NCBI GenBank assembly: GCA_947579605.1
Contig: OX388320.1
Span: forward strand, 992,001-1,056,000
Origin: Athripsodes cinereus
Taxonomy: Eukaryota > Arthropoda > Insecta > Trichoptera > Leptoceridae
DNA length: 64,000 bases
Direction of reading: 5' to 3'
Position 1 is the first letter of the stretch. Every line of letters starts with the position of its first letter. The translations under genes were made by a program, and so were the position numbers. Below, piece by piece: positions 54,284 through 64,000 of this stretch. Under the pieces are notes generated by a model, which saw nothing but the letters and a program-made list of their open reading frames with translations, did no database searches and was not told where the DNA came from.

Positions 54284-55430
54284 CCCCTTTTCTCCCGTGG
54301 GGTAGACTGTGTGAGTCTGGATGCCTAATCTTACTTTACAACTACACGCTTGCCTTGTCGGCAAAGACATCCTTCCACGTTAGTCCATACATCAACAGTA
54401 AATTAGACATTGTCAACATAATATTACACATTATATTGGTTAGCTGGAAGATATTGCCTCCAGGCAATAAGCTCGATGCCAAATGCTCATGATTTTTTTT
54501 GCTGATCAATAGTGTTATTATTATTAGGTATCTACCGAGATTGTGGCTTCTTCTAACACACCTCATAGTTTCAAATTTCCTATCCTTTACATCTGGTATA
54601 ATTTTATTACTGCACATTACAAATAATCATCTCATATCTTTGTTATTTTTATTGCTGGCCAGATGATAATAGGCAATTTTTTTATGATTTCGCTCTTGAA
54701 AAAAAATGTTAATATAATTTTGCCAAATGTGGCGGCTTTTTTCCACACATAGTAACACTGTATTTCAGCGAGGGTGGCCAGCACAAATAAGTCAATATTT
54801 TGAAAGAGCATACAAAGAAAGTTAATTCATATAATATCTATAGATGGTGTTGATTCATAATATCTAAAGCTAGTGGGGGTGTTGTTAAAATTCATTGATT
54901 AAATATTTATGAAAGAATGTATTGTTTTATTTTTTACCGCGTCCAATTTGGTACGCCTTATGAGTATAACAAAAATATGCATAACTATCACATTTCTTCT
55001 TATCCTTTTTGTTATTATTTAGGCATTTCACACAATGTCGAGTAATTTTGCCTTCTTATCCTTATTCAATTAAAAAAAATTACCATCGATAATATTTATT
55101 AGAGTAAATAAGCGTTTAGTAAAAACTAGAAGAAAATAAGCTTATTGATTTAAAAATCATACCAAATTTTTGTACCCTTTAGTGTGCTCACCTGATTTCA
55201 GACAAATGATTTTTACATCACATTTTCATGAGAATCAATTGTATTAATTCAATAATTCTTTTTTGTTTTCAATTAACTACATAAAAATCTACATATGATA
55301 AAAATAAAAGTCCAAAAAGTCAAAATTCTATTAGTTACCATGGTTACTACTAGAAGCTTTGCCACGAAAATTTATATAGATCTTTATGAAACCGGTTGTT
55401 AGTAATTTCTATTAGCTGCATCTACATTCA
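54284..55430. other. AT-rich interval without genes
   Basis: Opposite frames at 54208-54617 (94 and 91 codons) have no recognisable motif and overlap each other. Nothing else was recognised. Confidence 0.35.
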
Positions 55431-55439
55431 TTTTTTAAG

Positions 55440-55660
55440 ATATATATGAAAACCTGGAAAGAGTAATTATAACTGGGGTTGTAGAAGGGAGGCGGGGAAG
55501 GGGCAGAATGCCAATAAGATGGATCAACCAAATTAAGGAGGTCACACAGAGTTCACGACACGGGGCCTTGCACATGGCGGAGGATCGCTCAAGGTGGAGA
55601 CAGATGGTCTACAGAACGAAGCATGATGGTCACAATTATCAGGATTGAGGGACCGACGGC
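55440..55660 (+). pseudogene. LINE 3' ORF remnant (family E)
   Basis: The frame ENLERVIITGVVEGRRGRGR, MPIRWINQIKEVTQSS, LHMAEDRSRWRQMVYRT, then a stop, is the C-terminus of a non-LTR retrotransposon (GRRGRGR..IRW...I; A.DR.rWR). It is followed by GACCGACGGCAATGATAATG then ATGATG, a short repetitive tail. Truncated at the 5' side. Confidence 0.7.
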
Positions 55661-55789
55661 AATGATAATGATGATGTGGGTTTTGTTATAAATTCAACAT
55701 TATACACATTCATTTGCGGTCCCATTTCATCCATTTTCAATATCAAGAAAGAGAAAATTAAATTTTGTTTGGAGGCCAAAGTTGAACAT

Positions 55790-55845
55790 CCTTATTCGTG
55801 AATAGACATGTTCACTTTCGATGAACAGCTTTGATCTTTTAAATT
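55790..55845. repeat. MITE relic related to 10622-11093
   Basis: AGACATGTTCACTTTCGATG then AACAGCTTTGATC is the complement, with two mismatches, of a block in the candidate MITE near 10.68 kb. Only this part is preserved. The 88-codon minus-strand frame over it is not protein-like. Confidence 0.45.
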
Positions 55846-56689
55846 TTGATAAAATGGATATCATGTTTGATAAATAAAACACACAAAATAAAGTCATGAA
55901 CACTTTCATTACAACCTGCACATTGCGTACAACAATATTACAAAGACAATAATAATAATAATATTTCATAAATAATAAAAAAAAAACAATCAATCCAATT
56001 CACTAAATCATCTTTTACAAAGACATTTCATTATGATAATAATCAATGTTACAGTACCGTACATACATAATAAAGTAACATAATATAATAATAGATTTAG
56101 TTCAGAAGAAATAATTATAAAGATACACTTAGGCATTACTAGAATAAAATATATCTTATTCTGTCCTCACTACGGTCGTCGTCACACGGTGCAAAAGAAT
56201 TGAAATATTGTAACACGTTGCTATCAAAATTAACATATTTTGTTAACAATATCAAATTTCATGCTAATTCGTCTTTTTCAAGCTTAAAAACTGTAAATGT
56301 GGAACGATTTGACTATTATTATTAATTTGTTTTTCAATGAATGGTAGTTCGGTACTAACTAAAACATATTTGCGATTACCAGAAAGGCTTATATTTGTTT
56401 ATTCATTTTTGTACATCATTATGCAACAAAGTTAACAAGAAAATTTATTTAATATTTTCTTGAGTATTTTTTGAACGGACTGTTTTTACGTTACAAGATT
56501 GTGCTTTGCTTATGGTGCCAAAATAGTTCAGATCAAAGTATAAATAGAAATTTTTAATTTATCAACTTAGTTAATAATAATAATAATGGTAAAAAAAAAA
56601 TGTATTTGTTATTCTAAAAACATGTACAGAAACATTGAAAGTATAATTCTGTGCCTTGATGAAGACGGATGATAGCAATGCTTAATTAT

Positions 56690-56815
56690 TTTATTCTTCT
56701 TGCACATCATCATTCATAATTATAACAAAATCAACAGAGCAGTTTACACAAGAAAAACTGTGATGATGTGCAGTGGTGAGATTATCACTATATAGTGATT
56801 TCTTCCACCTAACCA
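56690..56815 (-). repeat. LINE-like 3' UTR repeat (family F), second copy
   Basis: Minus-strand match to 37460-37590 through GGTTAGGTGGAAGAAATCAC, the ACTATATAGTGAT palindrome and CCACTGCACATCATCA. 55850-56680 and 56820-57540 hold no recognised genes. Confidence 0.6.
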
Positions 56816-57540
56816 CGATGTTGCTATGAACTATGAATTTGTATGAGAGGATTAGAACCAAAGTGGCAGGTGATAGATTGTTAAATTGGATCTTCCAAAC
56901 TTTTCTTTATTTATTTAATTTTTACTGTTCATTGGTTACGACATCAATCATTACAAAGTATCATAAAATAATCAGTTATACAATTCAGTGTACAGAGGGC
57001 GAGTCTATAGCAAGATTGCGACAACTCTTTCACACAAATTCATACTGTATAGCCATTGCAACATAATCTGCTGTCATGTCAATGCCACCTGACATTGTCA
57101 CAAAGCACGGAAACGCACCTTAACAAATGAATGTAATATAATTAATTTGAAGAAATATTTAATAATAATAATAATTTGTCGTATTTATTGTTTATTTTAT
57201 TTAATTAAAATAATTTTCCAGATATTACAGATTGTACTTTAATGTGTGTGTGTGTATATATGTACCTATGGTGATATTATACAAGGGCTGTATGTAATAA
57301 ATTATATATATTTATACAGTATCTCTTTATTTACTTATTATATTATATAATAAAATCACTTTGTATTGTAACACAATTGTAATAAAATGGCAATATGTTA
57401 ACAAGACGTATCTTCCAAAAATAAAAAATATTTTGTGCAGTTAATGTTTTCAGCGTAGGCAACTGCAATGTGTTGAACATATTGTTGTTGCATATTTAAA
57501 ATAACACACCAGCAAATATTTTTTTAGGCATGCACCAAAA

Positions 57541-58065
57541 CAGGGATGCACAGACTTATAGGGAACAGGGGCCACTCGGGAAGATTATGAGTTAAGGACG
57601 GGTCACTTTAAGAAAATTAACACAAAAAGTTTAGATTTCTAGAAATGCTCTCACATTAAAATTTCTAACCCCCGTCACTGAATTTTCAAAAGGTATAGGA
57701 ATTTGAAATATTTCAAAAACTCCTCGGTTTTATTAAAAAATATTTTCTCACAGTACCTTTTTCTACAATGTACTGGGTATTTGTACCAACTATTGTTTGT
57801 GTCAATACCAGATACTTAAAATGTTACGTGCTTGAATTTCTACCCCGTCGCAGAATTTCCAAAATGGTATAGAAATTTTAAATATTTCAAAAACTCCTCA
57901 GTTTTCTTAAGAATATTTCTTCAAAATATTAAGTATCTGGAACTTTTACCGAATATTCGATACTTTATCACTGGTATTGACAATTTTTTATATTATATAA
58001 TTCGCTGGCGGGCCGCAGACATACCGTCAAAGGGCTGAATGCGGGCCGCGGTTTGTGCATCACTG
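57541..58065. mobile_element. candidate hAT-type MITE carrying family G repeats
   Basis: The left end CAGGGATGCACAGACTTATA and the right end, on the other strand, CAGTGATGCACAAACCGCGG are inverted repeats of hAT style. Flanks CACCAAAA and CTCTAAAA agree at 6 of 8 positions. The interior contains about two tandem units of the family G sequence (starting near 57667 and 57840) also seen at 2763-3065. Confidence 0.55.
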
Positions 58066-60309
58066 CTCTAAAAAATTGTTCATTACTTAATGATTTTTGA
58101 GGTCACCTTAAAAGTTACATTTAATCACTTTTTAAAGCTTGTTATTCAATGATTAACAAATTGACGAGTTAATGCCCACATCTGTAAAACTCATATCATC
58201 TACACCAAAAAGTTTAAAAGATATCTATTTTGAATTTTATCTCCACAAATATCTTTTTTAGTTGGAAGATATGTATTGCTAACATATATCCATCGATATG
58301 TAGTTATGTTATATTATAGATGTACTACATATGTTGGTTTAGGTACAATTTCATATTTAGATATAATAATAATAATTAAATTATCCCAATACAAATATTA
58401 CAATGTCAGTCTTCTATTGAAACAATATATTCAGTGTGTCACTCTTTCTACTACAACTCCCTTACGAGAACATCATCTTTATCTTATGTAAAACTTATGA
58501 CAATAATAAGAAGAAAACAAATACACGTGCAATAGTAAACATAACATCATTGCATATTCAAAAAGAGACATGTGCGCACATTTTTATTTAGGCATACTTT
58601 TTTAAAACTGTTCATTAAGGCATTAAAATTAAAATTTGGACTTTTTATTGGCATGTGATATTATTCTTGAAGTATTGAATTTTAATATTTGAAATTAAGA
58701 ATCACTTTGTAAAATGGTTATGACGTCATTCTAAGCGGTTCATTCAAGAAATGTCAAAACATTTATGAATTCACATATCCCTTTTTAAATATGCACCGAT
58801 GATAAATTGAAAATAAATTTGAGAACTCCATCATCGGTGGTAAATTTAAAACTATGTGTTGATAAACATTTTGTCTTTAACTGAAATTTACAATGGAAAT
58901 GGGGGTTTGGGATCGAAAAAGGACAAATTTATTTCAAATAAAATGCCCGCAGAACCCAAAAACTAATTGATAGTTGTCTGTAATTAATACTTATTTCAAA
59001 ATTTTCATCAATAAATTTCACATGATTTGACTGTTTTGAAAAATGTCGTTTTATAGAACTCAATGCAAAGAATGTTTTGTATACTTGGTTTAAAAAGATT
59101 AATAAATCTTTGGAACTGTCAGATTTTGATGCCAAAGCATAGAAATGATAAAAAGTGGATAGAAAACATATTATGTTGAAGTAGATCAGAAAATTTAGAA
59201 TGAACTGCGTAAGAAGTGGACATTTATATAGCTTAGAACGGAGAGATTTTTTCAGAGCACATTTCAGATTTCCAATGCCTGATGAACCTGAGACAACAAG
59301 TGTTGTAATTTGTCTAAATCTATCAGAACAGGTATCATTAAACAAATTTATAATTAAAAGCCACGGAAAATCAATTTTACATTGTAAACAAATGTATTCG
59401 TATGTGATGAATTCAAATACTAAATCATAGATAATTAATTATTAATGAATGATGCACAATATAATAAAGATTACACTATCGTTTGATAACTGAAATGCTA
59501 TAATAATAAATCATCTAGAGTTCTATTTGATATTCTCGCAAGGTAACAAAACAAAAGACAATCCACAATAATATAAAATAGCAATATGTTATCACGATGC
59601 AGAAAATTACAGTTGTTTGTGATAAAAACTAATTCATTTAGAATCGTGATAATTATATAGAGGTGAAGATAATTTATTATATTTAACACAGGAAACCATC
59701 AAAAAAGACATAGAAAAGATAACTTCACCTTATAAATGGTTCACCAGATGAAAATTGACCCAACAACCCAATCAGAGCTATGCTTTAAGATGTGATTGGG
59801 GTTTATAAGAGAGAATTTAGAAGCATTCCGTAGTCACCTGAGAGTTTTGGTTTAAGTTCTATCAGGCAAATCAACAAATAAGGCTATATTGTCTATTTTA
59901 AGTCTTATATGATAATTTCGCATGTGAAATTACATGACATTACGATGCATAACCTCATATGATGATTAATTATTATAAAAATAATAATATTTTAAAATAT
60001 CAAATAATTAAAATATTAATATTCAACACGGTGCATTACAAACTATTAACTGGGATACAAAGAGCCTGCTTCATAATTATAAAATTGTATTTCATTTACG
60101 AATAATAACAAACAATCAAATCATAATATTTACGATGCAATATAAACTATGAGAATGTACAAACATATTTTGAAAATTAAATGTTCAACACATGGCCGTA
60201 TCGGTGGCCACTTCTTGTAGGCCCTTCCAATCAAAATCAAAGCCATGCAGAGGACATTCTGCAATAAGGTTCATTTCTGGCATTGTAAGTCGCATTCACA
60301 CTTGTTCAA
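58066..60309. other. AT-rich interval with one unassigned ORF pair
   Basis: At 58929-59345 a 138-codon minus-strand frame (with TTLVVSGSSGIGNLKCALKK) overlaps a 76-codon plus-strand frame at 59200-59430 (RDFFRAHFRFPMPDEPETTS). Neither matches a family I know. The first has a glycine-rich segment that only superficially resembles a P-loop, without the lysine-serine/threonine. No other gene or RNA was recognised. Confidence 0.3.
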
Positions 60310-60545
60310 CATATTGTCGTCGGTTCTGTGAAACCTCTTATGTGCTCCAAACCAAATTTTACAGGAGACACAAAAAACTGTTTAAAAGTCCACAGACCAA
60401 CAAATGTAATCAAATTTATTATCAAATTTCATAGTAAATTTGATTACATTTGTTGATCTATGGACTTTCAAACAGTTTTTTTGCTTCTCCTGTAAAATTT
60501 GGTTTGGAGCACATAAGAGGTTTAATAGAACCGTCGACTATATAT
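60310..60545. repeat. long inverted repeat, about 105-bp arms
   Basis: The left arm 60316-60420 (GTCGTCGGTTCT ... ACCTCTTATGTGCTCCAAAC then CAAATTTTACAGGAGA) is complementary to 60434-60538 with roughly ten mismatches or small gaps. The loop is about 13 bp. A transcript would form a long near-perfect hairpin. It lacks the TTTCGAC core of the other fold-back elements. Confidence 0.85.
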
Positions 60546-63500
60546 TATCAATGGAACGGATATGAAACCAAAGTAATATTCCTATTACGTTGAATTAATG
60601 ATTGAGTTAAACGATGAATTGATGCGATGAAATAAAAAGTCAACGAATTCAAGAATGAGTGTGTCTCAAATAATGTTTTGTATAGGTAAAAAATAAAACA
60701 TTGAACTGCAGACAAAAGTTTTATGGAAAATAGTACTAATTATTTCTGGAGAAATGCAAAACACAGAAATGAAAATTAATGATTCGCATTTGTTTAAAAA
60801 AAAAACAGCATGCTTTTCATGAAAAAAGAGTGGACATTTATAATAAATTAAATAATTTAATTTCTTTACAATTTCACTAAATAAATCACACAGATTCCTG
60901 TAAATCATTAATATTTTTTACAAAGCAAACATTGCCTCAAAATTTTGAATAAGAAAAATAGATTTATATCCTACAACTCACCCATCAAAGAGTTAAAACG
61001 TCTAATTAAGAGTTTTGATTTTCAAGAGAAAATGTTAATTACAAAAATTTCCTATAAAAAGACAGTGAAGCGAATAATTTTGAAGTTTTAGATTTTACTA
61101 GGTTTAATTTTAGACATTGGAATGATTACCCAGCATTCCTAACTATGTAAATAATTATATTTATTAATCTAAGTTTAATTTAATCTTATTTCAAAGATGA
61201 TAATAATAAATTATCTAAAATAAACATTCAGATTTGAGAGTGTGTGTATGTGTTGATATTGGTAAAATAAAAAATATAAATAAACAAAATACTCATTTTA
61301 AAACAATTAAACATTTCATTTAACTAGGTACATATTATTAGGCTAACTAGAAGTGATAAGAAAATAGATTACAAGAGAAAATATACACATCTATATAGTG
61401 AATAACATCTGAGACGAAAGCTAATATTGTGAAAAAAATGGACACACTTAGAAAGATACATAAATGGTAATATGAAGGAATTTACTACTTATATACAAGA
61501 AAATATGATTTTACTGAAAATATATTTACGTTTAGATCAATCTATCTATACTATTATCAACTCATTGTATGTATCTGATGAATCAAGATCTTCTTCCGAA
61601 AATCAAAATGAATTTATGTAAGACGTAACCAACGTTTCAAGTTGGGAAAATGTTCTAAATGATAGATATGAATTCATAAAAATATTTTTGATTTCTCTAC
61701 AATGGATGTATGAAGGAAACAACGAGTGAATTTTTACTACAACGACTACAAGAATACGAAGAGATAGAAAAAGTTTTATAAGTAATAAATAGGAGAGAAA
61801 ATATTGTTTTTTTTTAATATAGAACACAGAAAAATACACTCACACCTTGAATCACAATAAAAATCCATAGAGCATAATAATATATTATGTTGTATCAAAT
61901 AATAATTTGTGGTACACAAGAATGTCCTATAGCTAGTAACAATGATAATTATATATTTTTAGTACAAAAACTAATAAAATATACTTAGAAAAATCTAATA
62001 CATTATATTTATTAATAATTTACTATGAATATTGACAAGTATCTTCTCATACACTGTATGGAAGATGATGTCTTTTGTCAACATATTTATCGCACAATTT
62101 CATATGCCAACAATGCTCCAAATAATTCAAATTAGAGTTATTCGCTTATCATAATGTAGAACCATAACACAGCGCGATATTCTTTCCATAAGACAAATAG
62201 GTAATTCCAAAAATTCACATACTTTATTTCAAAAGCAAATATTACTTAATTGTGGTTTTGGTTGATTATGATATTGCCTGGAAAATTTGTTGGTTTATGG
62301 AACTGGGCATTCATTATGGGCATCAATACGAGAATCATTGTTATTTAATTTATCTACCATACTTATAAAATTAATTAATATTTTCATTTGTTACCTGTTA
62401 ACATATGACAAAAACTTTGCAGACAAGAATACGCAGGAGACTCAAAAAGAATAAAGCAAAACAAAAACAAAAACTCCAAAGTATTGTTTGTGATTTATAA
62501 ATGGAATTAAATGAAACAAAGTTAACAAAATGAAATAGCTAATATTTAACCTCTGGATAAATTGCATGATAAGATTGACGAAATAGAGAATACTAAATGG
62601 AGATATAAATCTTTTATTAACATTGTACTTTAACTATTTCTCGAGAATTTATCTACCCCTGTGTCCAAAACTTGACATATCGTCATTGCATATTTAATAT
62701 TAGTGCTACTACGTAACATGGTCAAAATTTTGACAAGCTGTAAGAAAGCTTTCTTCATGACAATAAAACATTAGGAATATTAACTAATAGTCACACAGGT
62801 GTGAAAAATCTGATGAAATGTTGTTAATCATGTAGTAATGAAATAATGTTATTCATGTTGAAATACATAGTCAATTTAAATCATGTCAAGATCTTGTACA
62901 TATCACATACACAACTTATAAATCTCGAGAAATGAGATATAATGAAAAAACTCTTGTCCGACAGTTTTACAAGTATTTTGTCAGCAACTTTGAATACACA
63001 TAACTATATTTTACACTTAAATTTCATAAATTTGCTCACTAGATTCTTACAAATTTAATAATTGAAAATTATTACAAAAATTGTAATATTAGGCATATTC
63101 ATGTCTCCCTTACTATTTGTAAATATAAAATTATTCTCTTCAACTATTTTTAATCTGAGATTTAAAAAAAAACACAAATTGCATCAAGCCAGCTCGACAA
63201 CAAATTGATCAAACATGCTTGAAATTTTTTTTTAATACATTTTTAATATATCATATGCAATATATTATTTTTATCAAATTTTATACTTGGCTTAAAACTA
63301 AAATGTTTTTGGACATCTATAAGGGGAGACATCTATTTCTATATTAAATTTTAAATACAAAAACATCTAGTATATAAAATCGTTGTATGAATTTGTTATT
63401 ACTCTACAATAATGTTAAAAATAACAATAAAACAAACTGCTAACATTTAAAATTGCTTATTTTAAACCTAGTAGGAGTGAAAAATTATCAGTTACAAAAG

Positions 63501-64000
63501 ATATTAAAGTTGTTTTCACTACTAATTTATTTAACAACTTTTGTAGCATTTCATGTGCTTTTTCGTTGAGTAAAATCTGAATCCGGATTCAGCTGGTTAC
63601 CAAAAGTTAAAAAGAAACAATCTTTACATTACACATTTACAATTCATTTTTTTTACGATTTAGGAGTCTACGATACGCAATCTTTGATTCGACAAATGTG
63701 AATAAGTAAGTAAAATATGAAATAACATCCAGTCGAGATTGTTGTATAGTTACAAATAACTCAATTAAAAATATGTTTCTTTATTGCAACTGCTTATAAT
63801 CTAATTCATTAATTCATTCATCAAAACATTTACAAATAATCTTACTAAAAAAAAAATTAAATAAATACAATAACAAAAAATAAAACAAATATTTTAATGG
63901 TCATGCGATGACATTTGGCAAACTATTTCATAATTGCTTTTTCTGTTAATTAAACATTATAACAAGTTTTTTGAAAACAGACACTAAGCAGAAAAGATGT
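60546..64000. other. AT-rich interval without recognisable features
   Basis: Very AT-rich, few CG dinucleotides, no long frame, and notably poor in the family A and LINE repeats that crowd the rest of the window. Frames at 60666-60908 and 61603-61839 are low-complexity. It could be intergenic DNA, an intron or a long 3' UTR. Confidence 0.35.

Noticed and set aside
58929..59345. P-loop NTPase (SGSSGIGNLK)
   Set aside because: The lysine-serine/threonine of the Walker A motif is absent and no Walker B or flanking domain is visible.

Overview
The window is a stretch of very AT-rich, transposon-crowded eukaryotic DNA, most likely from an insect. Evidence: multi-exon gene structure with consensus splice sites, several classes of non-LTR retrotransposon debris, tRNA-derived SINEs, hAT, pogo and piggyBac-type DNA transposons, a Ty3/gypsy element of the CsRn1 type, and almost no open reading frames outside transposons. 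The many TAGGTACCTA-like words and the style of the LINE 3' ends recall Lepidoptera, but that is an impression, not a proof.

Only one conventional host gene is supported with confidence. It lies on the minus strand and looks like a beta-1,3-glucuronyltransferase (GlcAT/B3GAT family, a Golgi type II membrane enzyme). Exon 1 (52344-52552) encodes the cytosolic tail, signal anchor and stem. A second exon (19580-19723) encodes the end of the stem and the first strand of the catalytic domain. The two exons have matching splice phase, which implies an intron of about 32.6 kb. Later exons must lie left of 19580 and probably beyond the window. Most of the middle of the window (19.7-52.3 kb) would then be intron that has collected transposons.

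Layout. 0.1-2.4 kb: intact-looking pogo/Tigger-like transposon with a transposase carrying a C-terminal PHD finger. 2.7-7.2 kb: nested LINE and hAT remnants, including a LINE insertion with target duplication whose tail is split by a 1.2-kb hAT element. 7.9-10.3 kb: fold-back element and a hAT element that contains a 69-bp LINE tail. 10.6-18.5 kb: a MITE followed by two apparently identical 3,717-bp TTAA-flanked elements in tandem. 19.0-41.3 kb: SINEs, many copies of one short interspersed repeat (called family A here), fold-back elements, a satellite-like array at 33 kb and two hAT elements. 42.5-49.6 kb: complete LTR retrotransposon with apparently identical LTRs, gag and pol. 50-64 kb: first exon and promoter region of the glucuronyltransferase, several MITEs, LINE ends, a long inverted repeat at 60.3 kb, and otherwise featureless AT-rich DNA.

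Three patterns stand out. Five dispersed fold-back or related elements share a short asymmetric core with a covarying stem. Repeat family A and one LINE family share the same 3' tail, which suggests a SINE-LINE partnership. Finally, a 3.7-kb element lacking a transposase sits as a perfect head-to-tail pair sharing a TTAA.
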